Shown here one piece after another: positions 25,492 to 34,316 of a stretch of 64,000 nt of DNA. The notes under the pieces are model-generated. The model ran no database searches. It was not told the DNA's origin and saw only the letters and a program-made list of their open reading frames with translations. Origin of the DNA: DASZIT01 sp963819695 (lineage in GTDB: Bacteria > Actinomycetota > Acidimicrobiia > Acidimicrobiales > RAAP-2); contig CAWFXD010000001.1 of assembly GCA_963819695.1 (NCBI GenBank), positions 1,488,001 through 1,552,000 of the forward strand. Reading direction: 5' to 3'. Made by a program: the position numbers and the translations under genes. How positions within the stretch are numbered: the first letter of the stretch is position 1; each line of letters opens with the position of its first letter.

Positions 25492-26343
25492 TCACGACGC
25501 GGCAGCCTGTTGGAAGGCGGCATCCACCGTCTGTTCCATCAGGAGGGCAATGGTCATCGGCCCCACCCCTCCCGGCACCGGGGTGATGAGGCTGGCCCTC
25601 TCGACTGCCTCGTCGAAATCCACGTCGCCCACATTGCCCGGGTTGTAGCCGGCATCGATCACCACCGCGCCAGGGGAGAGCCAGTCGCCCTTCACAAACT
25701 TCGGTCGGCCCACCGCCGCCACCAGAATGTCCGCGGTCCTCACGATCGAGGGCAGATCTCGGGTTTTCGAATGACAGTAGGTGACGGTGGCATCACGCCC
25801 CAGCAGCAGCATCCCGACCGGCTTGCCCAGAATCGGGCTGCGCCCGATGACCACCGCGTGCCGGCCCGTGAGCTCCACCCCGTAGGTATCCAGGAGGCGG
25901 ATGATCCCTCCCGGGGTACAGGAGACGAAGCCCGGGCGCCCGAGGGCCATAGCCGCGAACGAGTGCATCGTGATCCCGTCGACATCCTTTTCAGGAATGA
26001 TCGCCTCGAAGGCCGCGGTCTCATCGACCTGTGGTGGGCTCGGGTGTTGCAACAGGATTCCGTGCACCGTCGGATCGTCGGACAGGCGGGTGATCGCGCT
26101 GACGACGTCGTGTGTCGACGCCGTCGGGGGGATCGCGGTATGGCGGGAGTCGATCCCAACCCGGTGACTTCGGTTCTCCTTCATCTTCACGTAAGTGACC
26201 GAGGCCGGATCTTCTCCCACGATGACGGTGGCGAGACAGGGCTTGTTGCCGGTGCGGGCCAAGAAATCCGCGGCTCGCTCAGCCGTGCGGTCCAAGACGT
26301 CGTTGGCCAGTTGAGTGCCGTTCATGAGTCGAGCGGTCGACAC
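25492..26343 (-). CDS. folD: Bifunctional methylenetetrahydrofolate dehydrogenase / cyclohydrolase
   Basis: FolD oxidises 5,10-methylene-THF and hydrolyses the product to 10-formyl-THF, the formyl donor used by Fmt elsewhere in this window. The 283-residue protein has VGEDPASVTYVKMKENRS with the catalytic Lys, GILLQHPSPP, PEKDVDGIT, CTPGGIIRLL, VVIGRSPILGKPVGMLLLG and PVPGGVGPMTIA. The GTG at 26343 was chosen over a longer frame because a GGAG Shine-Dalgarno lies five bases before it. Convergent with pheT across 42 bases in which I see no convincing terminator. Confidence 0.95.
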   Translation of the reverse strand: MSTARLMNGTQLANDVLDRTAERAADFLARTGNKPCLATVIVGEDPASVTYVKMKENRSHRVGIDSRHTAIPPTASTHDVVSAITRLSDDPTVHGILLQHPSPPQVDETAAFEAIIPEKDVDGITMHSFAAMALGRPGFVSCTPGGIIRLLDTYGVELTGRHAVVIGRSPILGKPVGMLLLGRDATVTYCHSKTRDLPSIVRTADILVAAVGRPKFVKGDWLSPGAVVIDAGYNPGNVGDVDFDEAVERASLITPVPGGVGPMTIALLMEQTVDAAFQQAAAS

Positions 26344-26442
26344 GGGGCTCCTTTTTTGCTTGTTTGACGCTTTGCTTGTCTGACGTGGCGGGGGGCTTCG
26401 AGCGTATGGCTGCGCACCCTTGCCTCCGTCCAACCGGCTGTT

Positions 26443-26826
26443 CTATGGCATTCCGGCGTCTAGCTCTTCCAGGAGCGATCGTGTGGCCGGGCCCAGCCAT
26501 GGGGCAATCAAGCGACGGTCCTCCAGCGACAAGCTGTCGAGGAAGGCATAGCCGACCAGCTCGTCAGCCTCGCCTCCAGCTGCGGCCACCGATTCGACGG
26601 CGGCGAGGGCCCGCTCGAGCACCGGTCGCTCAGCTTCGATGGCGACCAACCGATCCGCCACGAAATCGGCCAGCTCGGTGAAGACGGCCGGTCCGCCGGG
26701 GTCATCGTCGAAGGCTTCCACCAGCGCCAGATACGCCGGCCCGAACTCGGGCACTCCAGTCAGCACCACAGTCACCGCCGGATGTTCGTCGTAGTCGCCG
26801 AGGACCGGCTCGGGTAGTTCTGACAT
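26443..26826 (-). CDS. Small acidic protein of unknown function
   Basis: A 127-residue acidic protein that I do not recognise with confidence. From the ATG at 26826 it reads as a mostly helical sequence, with an aromatic/acidic patch (LALVEAFDDDPGGPAVFTELADFVADRL) and a C-terminal part LSLEDRRLIAPWLGPATRSLLEEL. No signal peptide, membrane segment or metal motif is visible. Codon use matches the neighbours, and it reads in the same direction as folD but 100 bases upstream. It could be an immunity- or adaptor-like protein, but that is only a guess. Confidence 0.55.
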   Translation of the reverse strand: MSELPEPVLGDYDEHPAVTVVLTGVPEFGPAYLALVEAFDDDPGGPAVFTELADFVADRLVAIEAERPVLERALAAVESVAAAGGEADELVGYAFLDSLSLEDRRLIAPWLGPATRSLLEELDAGMP

Positions 26827-27148
26827 GGGTAAGTCCGGCAAAGGGTGCGGCAGACGGTGGGCGGGCATGGTTGGACTCCGGGGGCATTTGCCATTGAGGG
26901 CGGCGCTGCCTTTGGTGATCCCCAGCGCTCCGCGATCCAGGACCCAGACGACGGTACCTAGATGGCTTCCAAGGGTCAAGAGTTGCGACCAATTTCTGGA
27001 TCCCGGTCCTTCGGGTGCGGGCCTGTCGACGTGCACCAGGACTTCCGCAATTTTCTCCTGGATTCTGCAAGGTTTCGTGCAAGGTTTCGTGCAAGGACCA
27101 GGGCAAATGCCCCCTCGGGTGTCACACCCCTCTGTTGGAATTGCCGTC
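26827..27148. other. Divergent intergenic region with direct repeats
   Basis: This 322-base gap separates the small acidic gene from the DUF222/HNH gene and should carry both start regions. Its only clear structure is a 12-base direct repeat (27066-27096). No -10 hexamer at leaderless distance and no good Shine-Dalgarno is seen before the HNH ATG. Confidence 0.6.
27066..27096. repeat. Tandem 12-base direct repeat
   Basis: TGCAAGGTTTCG occurs twice in tandem at 27066-27077 and 27078-27089, followed by a partial third copy to 27096. It lies about 55 bases before the HNH gene start and could be an operator or a slippage product. Confidence 0.75.
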
Positions 27149-28288
27149 ATGAGGCGGAAGCTCGATGCCCTGAAGGGGTTGATCGACGAGTTGTTCGAAG
27201 CGGGTCCGGTCCCCGACCCGGAGTCGGTGAGGACCCTGCTGCGCGAGTCCAGCCGGTTGGCGGCCTATGTCACCGCCTCGGTGGGGGAGTTCGACACCTG
27301 GGGGGAATATGCGGTCGACGGAGCCCGGAGTGCGGCCAGCTGGATCGCCGCCGAGGGGAACCTCCCTCGGGCCGAAGCCGGACGGCTGGTCCGACGGGCC
27401 CGGAATGGGCGCCAGCTCCCGGAGTTCGCGAAGGCCTGGGCCGACGGGGATGTCAATGCCGCCCACCTCGATGTGGTGGCCAGGGCCCGCAACCCCCGAA
27501 CCGAGGACGCCCTCGCCCACGACGAGAAGATGCTGGTCGACTACGCCCGGACCTTGCCGCTCCCCGCCTTCACCCGGTTGATGGCGTACTGGGAACAGCT
27601 GGCCGACCCCGACGGCACCGAGGAGTCGGCCGAAGAGCGCCGCAACCGCCGGGACGTCTATCTGGTCCAGGCCGGCGACATGTGGCTCGGGAAGATGACC
27701 CTCGACCCCATCGGCGGGGCCATCTTCGCCGACGAGCTCGAGCGCCTGGAGGCTGAGCTCTTCGAAGAGGAGTGGAAGGATGCCAGGGAGCGACTGGGCT
27801 TCGACCCGAAAGCCTCCGACCTCTGTCGCACCCCGGGCCAGCGCCGGGCCGACGCCTTGGACGAGATGGCCAAGCGTTCTCGGACCGCCCCGCCTGACGG
27901 CATCGCCCCCAAGCCGCTGTTCGATGTCATGATCGACTTCCCGACCCTCGGGCGGGTCTGCGAACTGGCCCAGGGGATGGCCGTCACCCCCGGGTCATTG
28001 GTCCCCTGGCTCGACCGGGCCGACTTCGAGCGGGCGGTCTTCGAGCCCCCCGACCGGGTCCAGGTCAGCGCCACCGCCCGATTGTTCACCGGGGCGACCC
28101 GGAGGGGCATCCAGCTCCGGGACCGGGAGTGCACCCACCCCTACTGCGACCGCCCGGCGGTGGACTGCCAGGTCGACCACATCCAGCCCTACACCGACGG
28201 TGGCCCCACCACCTTTGCCAACGGCCGGCTGCTGTGCGGGTTCCACAACCGGCTCCGGAACCAACGGCCTCCGCCACCCCGGGAGTAG
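27149..28288 (+). CDS. DUF222 and HNH endonuclease domain protein
   Basis: This 379-residue protein combines an N-terminal helical DUF222 domain (about 1-270) with a C-terminal HNH nuclease motif: ECTHPYCDRPAVDCQVDH, then IQPYTDGGPTTFANGRLLCGFHN, giving the Cys, His-Asp-His and closing His residues. Such genes are abundant and repetitive in actinobacteria and are sometimes linked to 13E12-type mobile repeats; their function is not settled. The ATG at 27149 begins close to the conserved LIDELFE helix; an in-frame extension upstream is probably not coding. No integrase or other element gene is next to it. Confidence 0.82.
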   Translation: MRRKLDALKGLIDELFEAGPVPDPESVRTLLRESSRLAAYVTASVGEFDTWGEYAVDGARSAASWIAAEGNLPRAEAGRLVRRARNGRQLPEFAKAWADGDVNAAHLDVVARARNPRTEDALAHDEKMLVDYARTLPLPAFTRLMAYWEQLADPDGTEESAEERRNRRDVYLVQAGDMWLGKMTLDPIGGAIFADELERLEAELFEEEWKDARERLGFDPKASDLCRTPGQRRADALDEMAKRSRTAPPDGIAPKPLFDVMIDFPTLGRVCELAQGMAVTPGSLVPWLDRADFERAVFEPPDRVQVSATARLFTGATRRGIQLRDRECTHPYCDRPAVDCQVDHIQPYTDGGPTTFANGRLLCGFHNRLRNQRPPPPRE

Positions 28289-28412
28289 GGCCCCGGCCAC
28301 CCGCTAAAGGCCAGGGTTGTTGGTATTTCGTTCCGTTGTCGGTGACAACGCCGAAATCCGATCGCCACCCTCCCAATCCGAATTCCCCTATGGCCGCTCT
28401 TGTTCGAGCCTG

Positions 28413-28446
28413 TTGCATAATCATGCGCCAACATGCATATACTTGC
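28413..28446 (+). promoter_or_regulatory. argC promoter overlapped by ArgR-like operator
   Basis: TTGCAT (28413-28418) and TATACT (28438-28443) could form a promoter with a 19-base spacer for a transcript starting near 28450. Overlapping it are an inverted GCAT-N4-ATGC at 28415-28426 and the palindrome ATGCAT at 28433-28438, the GCAT-rich half-site style of ARG boxes. ArgR is encoded in the operon, so autoregulated repression by arginine is the natural reading. The match is by eye. Confidence 0.5.
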
Positions 28447-28472
28447 GGGATGCAGGAAGCGACGGGTCACCG

Positions 28473-29510
28473 GTGACCACAACGGTGGGAGTGGTCGGCG
28501 CCTCCGGGTACGCCGGGGTGGAGCTGCTCAGGTTGTGTGCCGCCCATCCTGATCTCGAAGTGGTGGTGGCCACCGCCGGCAGCCACGCCGGGGAGCGGGT
28601 GGCCGTCCATACGCCGTCCCTGGCCGCCGCCTACCCCTCGCTGGCCTATGTAGCCACCGAGCCCGCCGCGGTCGAAGGCCTCGACCTGGTCTTCTTGGCC
28701 CTGCCTCACGGCGAGTCCCAGCACATCGTCCCGCACCTGATCTCCGAGGTCGGGGTCATCGTGGACCTGGCGGCCGACTTCCGGCTCCATGACGCCGATC
28801 TCTATCCGATCTGGTACCGGGCCAACCACGAGGCCCCCGAGTTGCTGGAGGACTTCGTCTATGGGCTTCCGGAACTTCACCGCGACGAACTTCGCGCCAG
28901 CCGGTTGATCGCCGCGCCCGGTTGTTACCCGACGGCGGCGATTCTGGCACTGGCTCCGTTCGTCATGGCCGATGTCATCTCGCCTTCGGGGATCATCGTG
29001 GACGCCGCCAGCGGAGTGTCGGGCGCCGGACGGGCACCGAAGGCGAACCTCCACTTCGGGACCGTCGACGAGGATTTCACCGCCTACGGCCTGTTGGACC
29101 ATCGGCATACCGCGGAGATGGAGCAGAGTCTCGGTGCCGAGGTGCTCTTCACGCCTCATCTTGCCCCAATGGTCCGGGGCATCCTGGCCACCTGTTACGC
29201 CCGGCCGGCGGCGTCTCCTGACCGGTCGAGCCCTCTGACAACCAACGATGCCCTGGACATCCTCGACAGCTTCTACTGGGATGAGCCGTTTGTAGTGGTC
29301 GGCGAGGCACCGCCCTCGACCAAGTCGACCACCGGCTCCAACTGCGCCCACCTCACCGTCCGGGTGGATCCCCGCACCGGCTGGCTGGTCGCCATCGCCG
29401 CCATCGACAACCTGATCAAGGGCGCCTCGGGGCAGGCCATCCAATGTGCGAACCTGGCCCTCGGATTCCCGGAGGGAGCCGGCCTCCCGATGGCGGGGAT
29501 CTACCCATGA
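28473..29510 (+). CDS. argC: N-acetyl-gamma-glutamyl-phosphate reductase
   Basis: ArgC reduces N-acetylglutamyl phosphate with NADPH to the semialdehyde, step three of arginine synthesis. The 345-residue protein starts with the Rossmann motif GVVGASGYAGVELLRL, then LALPHGESQ, DLAADFRL, VYGLPELHRDEL, the catalytic Cys in APGCYPTAAILAL, HRHTAEMEQ and HLAPMVRGI. The GTG at 28473 matches the family start and follows the putative ArgR-controlled promoter. It overlaps argJ by four bases (ATGA), and leads the argCJBDFRGH operon. Confidence 0.96.
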   Translation: MTTTVGVVGASGYAGVELLRLCAAHPDLEVVVATAGSHAGERVAVHTPSLAAAYPSLAYVATEPAAVEGLDLVFLALPHGESQHIVPHLISEVGVIVDLAADFRLHDADLYPIWYRANHEAPELLEDFVYGLPELHRDELRASRLIAAPGCYPTAAILALAPFVMADVISPSGIIVDAASGVSGAGRAPKANLHFGTVDEDFTAYGLLDHRHTAEMEQSLGAEVLFTPHLAPMVRGILATCYARPAASPDRSSPLTTNDALDILDSFYWDEPFVVVGEAPPSTKSTTGSNCAHLTVRVDPRTGWLVAIAAIDNLIKGASGQAIQCANLALGFPEGAGLPMAGIYP

Positions 29511-30676
29511 GCATCACCACCCCCAAGGGGTTCGTGGCCGCCGGGCTGGCTTCCGGCATCAAGGCGTCGGGCGCCCTCGACCTGGCCCTGCTGGCCTCCG
29601 ATGACGGCAAGGCCGTCCCGACCGCCGCCACCTTCACCACCAATCTGGCCGCCGCCGCCCCGGTGCAGGTCAGCCGTGATCACCTGCTCGCCAGCGGAGG
29701 ACGGGCCGCGGCCGTCATCGTCAGCAGTGGGAACGCCAACGCCGCGACGGGGGCCAAAGGAAAGAAGAACGCCGCAAGGATGTGCGAGTTGGTGGCCGCC
29801 GATCTCGATGTCGCACCCGACGAGGTGCTGGTGTGCTCCACCGGGCTGATCAGCTTCCAACTCCCGATGGAACCGATCGAGGCCGGCATCCCGGTACTGG
29901 TGGCGGCCCGGTCCGGCTCGGCCCAGTCCGCCGAGGACGCCGCCACCGGTATTCTCACCACCGATTCCGGCCGGAAGGAAGTGCTGGTTCAAGGCGCCGG
30001 TTTCTCGGTGGCGGGCATGGCCAAGGGAGCCGGCATGATCGCTCCGAACATGGCCACCATGTTGGCCTTCCTGACCACCGACGCCGACGTCGAACCCGGG
30101 GCGCTGACCGAGCTGCTCCGCATCGCCGTGAAAGATTCGTTCAATTCGCTCACCATCGACGGCTGCACCTCCACCAATGACACCGTCGTCCTGATGGCCT
30201 CGGGTCGGGCGGGTCCGGCCGATCCCAACGTGGTGGTGGATGCGGTCACCGATGCCTGCCTCGACCTGGCCGGTCAGATGGCCGCCGACGCCGAGGGCGC
30301 ATCCAAGATCGCCCACGTCCGGGTCACCGGAGCCGACACCGACGGCCAAGCCCAGCAGGCGGCCCGCAAGGTGGCGGAGTCGATGCTGGTGAAGAGCTCG
30401 CTGAACGGCGCCGACCCTTACTGGGGGAGGATCGCCTCCGAGCTCGGCTCCGCCGGCGTCGCCTTCGACATGGACAAGCTCACTATCGCCTATGGCGGGG
30501 TGGTGGTATGCCGGGGCGGGCTCACCGTCGACCACGACCACGCGGCGGTGACCGCCCACCTGGAGGGGTCGATGGTGGACATCCATTGCGAGCTCAATCT
30601 GGCCGACGGCAACGGGATGGCCATGACCGTCGACCTCGGCTACGGCTATATCGACGAGAACCGGACCACGTCATGA
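29507..30676 (+). CDS. argJ: Bifunctional glutamate N-acetyltransferase / amino-acid acetyltransferase
   Basis: ArgJ recycles the acetyl group from N-acetylornithine to glutamate, closing the cyclic arginine pathway, and may also acetylate from acetyl-CoA. The 389-residue precursor is expected to cut itself before a Thr; the site region is GAGMIAPNMATMLAFLTTDA, at A-T about residue 185, and the later IDGCTSTNDTV is the second conserved block. N-terminal VSSGNANAATG and C-terminal SLNGADPYWGRI are also typical. Four-base overlaps link it to argC and argB. No argA-type synthase is in the window. Confidence 0.95.
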   Translation: MSITTPKGFVAAGLASGIKASGALDLALLASDDGKAVPTAATFTTNLAAAAPVQVSRDHLLASGGRAAAVIVSSGNANAATGAKGKKNAARMCELVAADLDVAPDEVLVCSTGLISFQLPMEPIEAGIPVLVAARSGSAQSAEDAATGILTTDSGRKEVLVQGAGFSVAGMAKGAGMIAPNMATMLAFLTTDADVEPGALTELLRIAVKDSFNSLTIDGCTSTNDTVVLMASGRAGPADPNVVVDAVTDACLDLAGQMAADAEGASKIAHVRVTGADTDGQAQQAARKVAESMLVKSSLNGADPYWGRIASELGSAGVAFDMDKLTIAYGGVVVCRGGLTVDHDHAAVTAHLEGSMVDIHCELNLADGNGMAMTVDLGYGYIDENRTTS

Positions 30677-31638
30677 CCGCGGACGGGGCCAAGGTGATCG
30701 AAGACGGTGGCGGTGGAGGTGGCGGGCTACCACCGGGAGCCAAGGCCAGCGTGCTGGTCGAGTCGCTTCCCTACATTCGCCGGTTCTGGGGGAAGGTGGT
30801 GGTGGTCAAGTACGGCGGCAATGTGATGCAGGCCAAGGACGGCGGTCCTGCCGTCGATGAGGCAGCGGCGCTGGCGTCGTTCGCCGAGGACATCGTGATG
30901 ATGCGTTCGGTCGGCATGCTCCCGGTGGTCGTCCACGGCGGTGGGCCTCAGATCGGCGCGCTGATGGAACGGGTGGGCAAAGTGACCGAATTCCAAGATG
31001 GCCTCCGGGTGACCGACGCCGACACCATCGACCTGGTCCGTATGGTGCTGGTCGGCAAGGTGAACCGCGACATCGTCAGCGCCGTCAATGTCCATGGCGC
31101 GCTGGCCGTCGGCCTCTCGGGGGAGGACGCCAACCTGATCACCGCGGTCGCCCGCTCGGAAGCCCTCGGCTACGTCGGGGATGTCGTCGATGTCGACCCG
31201 GTGATCGTCCAGCAGTTGCTCGCCCAGGGCCTGATCCCGGTGGTGGCCACCATCGGCACCGATCACACCGGGCAGGCCTTCAACATCAATGCCGACTCGG
31301 CGGCCGGGGCGTTGGCCGCCGCCCTCCAAGCCGAGAAGATCGTCTTCCTCACCGACGTCTCGGGGATCCGGTCGGTTCCCGACGATCCGTCGACGCTCAT
31401 CAAACAGATCACCGCCGACGAGCTCGACGCCATGGTGGTGTCGGGCGCGGCCAGCGGGGGCATGATCCCGAAGGTGGAGGCGTGTGCCCGCGCCGTCCGG
31501 GCCGGAGTCGGACGGGCGCACATCCTCGACGGGCGGACCCCTCACGCCCTGCTGCTGGAGATTTTCACCGACGAGGGTGTCGGGACCATGGTGAGCGCCG
31601 GAGTCACCGGCGGCGCCGGCGGCGGAGGAGCCCCATGA
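30673..31638 (+). CDS. argB: N-acetylglutamate kinase
   Basis: ArgB phosphorylates N-acetylglutamate, the usual arginine-inhibited step. The 321-residue protein has VVVKYGGNVM, the substrate loop VVVHGGGPQIGALMERVG, GLRVTDADTIDLVRMVLVGKVNRDIVSAVN, NINADSAAGALAAAL and FLTDVSGI, with a C-terminal HILDGRTPHALLLEIFTDEGVGTMV. An N-terminal extension of about 25 residues contains a run of seven glycines, before the helix that in arginine-sensitive hexameric kinases mediates assembly. Coupled to argJ and argD by ATGA overlaps. Confidence 0.96.
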   Translation: MTADGAKVIEDGGGGGGGLPPGAKASVLVESLPYIRRFWGKVVVVKYGGNVMQAKDGGPAVDEAAALASFAEDIVMMRSVGMLPVVVHGGGPQIGALMERVGKVTEFQDGLRVTDADTIDLVRMVLVGKVNRDIVSAVNVHGALAVGLSGEDANLITAVARSEALGYVGDVVDVDPVIVQQLLAQGLIPVVATIGTDHTGQAFNINADSAAGALAAALQAEKIVFLTDVSGIRSVPDDPSTLIKQITADELDAMVVSGAASGGMIPKVEACARAVRAGVGRAHILDGRTPHALLLEIFTDEGVGTMVSAGVTGGAGGGGAP

Positions 31639-32849
31639 GCACCATCGACCGCTCCTCGTTGATGCACACCTATGCCGAACCCCCGGTCACTTTCGTTCGG
31701 GGCGAGGGAAGCCTGCTCTACGACACCGACGGCAAGCAATACCTCGACTTCCTCTCCGGTCTGGCCGTCACCTCGTTGGGCCACGCCCACCCGTTGGTGG
31801 CCGAGGCCATCGCCAACCAGGCGGCCACCCTCTCCCATGTTTCCAACCTGTTCGGGAACACCATCGGACCCGAGGTGGCAGCCACCCTCGACCGCCTGAT
31901 CGGCGGGGGCACCGACCTGGAGGGCGGCCAGGTGTTCTTCGCCAACTCCGGCGCGGAAGCCAACGAGTGTGCCCTGAAGCTGGCCCGCCGGTGGGCCGGG
32001 CCCGACCGGTTCGGCGTGGTCAGCACCTGGCAGGCCTTCCACGGCCGGACGCTGGCCACCCTGGCCGCCACCGGGCAACCGGAGAAGCAGGCCCCCTTTT
32101 TGCCGCTGCCGGAGGGATTCGACCACGTCCCCTACGACGACCTCGACGCCATGGACGCCGCTTGCGATCCGACCCGGGTGGCGGCGGTCATGGTCGAGCC
32201 GATCATGGGCGAAGCCGGGGTGGTGATGCCGTCGTCGGACTACCTGGTCGGTCTCCGGCAGCTCTGCACCGACCGCAATATCCTGCTGATGGTGGACGAG
32301 GTCCAGACCGGGTTCGGGCGGACCGGGCGCTGGTTCGGGTTCCAGCATCTGGGTATCGAACCCGACGTGGTGACCATGGCCAAGTCGCTGGGCAACGGGA
32401 TGCCGGTCGGCGCCTGCTGGGCGCGCTCCGAGGTGGCGGCCGCCTTCGTCCCCGGTGACCACGGCAGCACTTTCGGCGGCCAACCGCTGGCCATGGCCGC
32501 GGCCCGGGCCACGCTCGCGGTGATGGAGTCCGAGGACGTGCCCGGACGGGCGGCGGCCTCGGGCGCTCGGCTGCGGGCCGGGTTGGAGAAGCTCCCCGGG
32601 GTGGCGTCGGTCCGGGGCGAGGGCCTGTTGCTGGGGGCGGTCCTCTCCGGTCCGTTCGCCAAGGCGGCGGTGGCCGAGTCGCTGGATGCCGGGTTGGTCA
32701 TCAACGCACCCGCGCCGGCTGTCCTGCGGTTCGCGCCGTCCCTGTTGGTCACCGAGGCTGACATCGACCGGGCCCTCGGGACCCTGGGCCCGATCCTCGG
32801 TCGCCTGGCGCCGGCCGCCGAGGCAGAAGGGAGCCCGAGCCCGTCATGA
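31635..32849 (+). CDS. argD: Acetylornithine aminotransferase
   Basis: A 404-residue PLP enzyme of class III that makes N-acetylornithine from the semialdehyde and glutamate. The PLP Lys lies in TMAKSLGNGMP; other landmarks are FLSGLAVTSLGHAHP, FFANSGAEANECALKLAR, FHGRTLATLAATGQ, VMVEPIMGEAGV and LMVDEVQTGFGRTG with its PLP-contacting Asp. The ATG overlaps the argB stop and the stop overlaps the argF ATG. Activity on succinyldiaminopimelate is possible but the setting points to arginine. Confidence 0.95.
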   Translation: MSTIDRSSLMHTYAEPPVTFVRGEGSLLYDTDGKQYLDFLSGLAVTSLGHAHPLVAEAIANQAATLSHVSNLFGNTIGPEVAATLDRLIGGGTDLEGGQVFFANSGAEANECALKLARRWAGPDRFGVVSTWQAFHGRTLATLAATGQPEKQAPFLPLPEGFDHVPYDDLDAMDAACDPTRVAAVMVEPIMGEAGVVMPSSDYLVGLRQLCTDRNILLMVDEVQTGFGRTGRWFGFQHLGIEPDVVTMAKSLGNGMPVGACWARSEVAAAFVPGDHGSTFGGQPLAMAAARATLAVMESEDVPGRAAASGARLRAGLEKLPGVASVRGEGLLLGAVLSGPFAKAAVAESLDAGLVINAPAPAVLRFAPSLLVTEADIDRALGTLGPILGRLAPAAEAEGSPSPS

Positions 32850-33814
32850 GCGAGACCAGACACGTCCTGGACATCGATGACCTCGGAGCCGAGGGACTCG
32901 CTGCCGTCCTGGCCCTGGCCGAGATCGATCCGGCCCGTTTGCCTCCCGTCCTGGGCGGACAGGGAGTGGCCATGGTCTTCGAGAAGCCGTCCAACCGCAG
33001 CCGGAACAGCACCGAGATGGCGACGGTGTCCCTCGGTGGGCACCCGGTCTACATCCAGGGTCAGGAGGTGGGCATCGATGTGCGGGAGACGGCCGCCGAC
33101 GTGGCCCGGACCCTGGCCTGCTACCACGCGGTGCTCTGCGCCCGGGTCATGGATCACAGCTCGCTGGTGCGGATGGCCGATGCCCTGGACGACGTCGGTG
33201 TCGCGGTGCCGGTCATCAACCTGCTGTCCGATCTCGCCCATCCCTGCCAGGCCCTCGCCGACCTCCTTACCCTCCGGCAGATCTTCGGCGTCGGGGCCGA
33301 GGCGTTGCCCGAGCGCACCCTCGCCTACATCGGGGATGCCAACAACGTCTGGCGGTCGCTGGCCCTCGCCTCGTCGATGGCCGGACTGCCCACCCGGATC
33401 GCCGCCCCGGTCGGGTTCGGGCCCACCGACGCCGATGTGGAGCTGGTCCGGTCGTACGGGGGCGACCTGTACGTGACCACCGATCCGTTGGAAGCGGTGA
33501 CCGGCGCCGATGCCGTCTACACCGATGTCTGGACCTCCATGGGGCAGGAAGCCGAATTCGCCTCGAGGCTGATGGCGTTCCGCGGCTTCGAGGTCAACGA
33601 GGAGCTGATGAAGGGGGCGAAGGAGGGGGCCGTGGTCCTCCACTGCCTTCCTGCCCACCGCGGCGAGGAGATCAGCGCCCGGGTGGTTGACGGTCCCCAG
33701 AGTGTGGTGTGGCAGCAGGCGGCCAACCGGATGCACGCGATGCGGGGCCTGCTGGCCTGGGTCCGGGGAGTCGACCCCGGGTCGGTCGGCGCGGGCGCGG
33801 GCGGCGGACGGTGA
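32846..33814 (+). CDS. argF: Ornithine carbamoyltransferase
   Basis: ArgF joins ornithine and carbamoyl phosphate to give citrulline. The 322-residue protein has the family order: FEKPSNRSRNS (residues 45-55), ACYHAVLCARV, HPCQALADLLT, TLAYIGDANNVWRSL, the ornithine-binding DVWTSMGQEAE and the catalytic LHCLPAHRG. The carbamoyl-phosphate loop, usually STRTR, reads SNRSR: the second Thr is Ser and the first is Asn. The change keeps hydroxyl and polar character, so activity is likely. Four-base overlaps couple it to argD and argR. Confidence 0.94.
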   Translation: MSETRHVLDIDDLGAEGLAAVLALAEIDPARLPPVLGGQGVAMVFEKPSNRSRNSTEMATVSLGGHPVYIQGQEVGIDVRETAADVARTLACYHAVLCARVMDHSSLVRMADALDDVGVAVPVINLLSDLAHPCQALADLLTLRQIFGVGAEALPERTLAYIGDANNVWRSLALASSMAGLPTRIAAPVGFGPTDADVELVRSYGGDLYVTTDPLEAVTGADAVYTDVWTSMGQEAEFASRLMAFRGFEVNEELMKGAKEGAVVLHCLPAHRGEEISARVVDGPQSVVWQQAANRMHAMRGLLAWVRGVDPGSVGAGAGGGR

Positions 33815-34314
33815 GGATGACCAAGCCCCAGCGCCAGCACCTCATCACCAAGCTCCTCGAGACCAAGGTGGTCGGCAGCCAGACCGACCTGGTCGAACTG
33901 CTGGCCGGCGAGGGGGTGGAGGCGACCCAGACCACCGTCTCCCGCGACCTCGAGGAGCTGGGCGCGGTCAAGGTCCGGCTGCCCGGCGGCGACACCGCCT
34001 ACGCCCTTCCCGAATTGCCGTCCCAGCAAGTCGCCCCCGAGGACCACCTCCGCCGGGTGCTGGGGGAGTGGGTGGTGGAGCTGGATTGGTCCGGAAATCT
34101 GATCGTGCTGCGCACCCCGCCGGGCTCCGCCCATGTCGTAGGCTCGGCCCTCGATCGGAGCGGATTCCCCGGGGTCATCGGCACGGTGGCCGGGGACGAC
34201 ACCGTGTTGGTGGTGGCATCCGAAGCCACGGGCGGGGCCGGCGTGGCCAAACAGCTGGCGGCGGTCTCGGGCATCGACCCGGCCCGGCACACCGAGAAAC
34301 AAGCGAGGAGATGA
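33811..34314 (+). CDS. argR: Arginine repressor ArgR
   Basis: A 167-residue hexameric repressor that binds ARG boxes when arginine is present. The N-terminal winged helix has the recognition helix ATQTTVSRDLEELGAVKV; the C-terminal oligomerisation and arginine-binding domain includes LIVLRTPPGSAHVVGSALDR and GTVAGDDTVLVVA. The GTG at 33811 overlaps the argF stop (GTGA), matching the other junctions of the operon; an ATG at 33817 is the alternative. The operator proposed upstream of argC is its natural target, giving feedback control of the whole cluster. Confidence 0.93.
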   Translation: MRMTKPQRQHLITKLLETKVVGSQTDLVELLAGEGVEATQTTVSRDLEELGAVKVRLPGGDTAYALPELPSQQVAPEDHLRRVLGEWVVELDWSGNLIVLRTPPGSAHVVGSALDRSGFPGVIGTVAGDDTVLVVASEATGGAGVAKQLAAVSGIDPARHTEKQARR

Positions 34315-34316
34315 CC

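Noticed and set aside
26827..27148. The tandem repeats as a CRISPR array
   Set aside because: Repeats are only 12 bases, in direct contact without spacers, and no cas gene is present.
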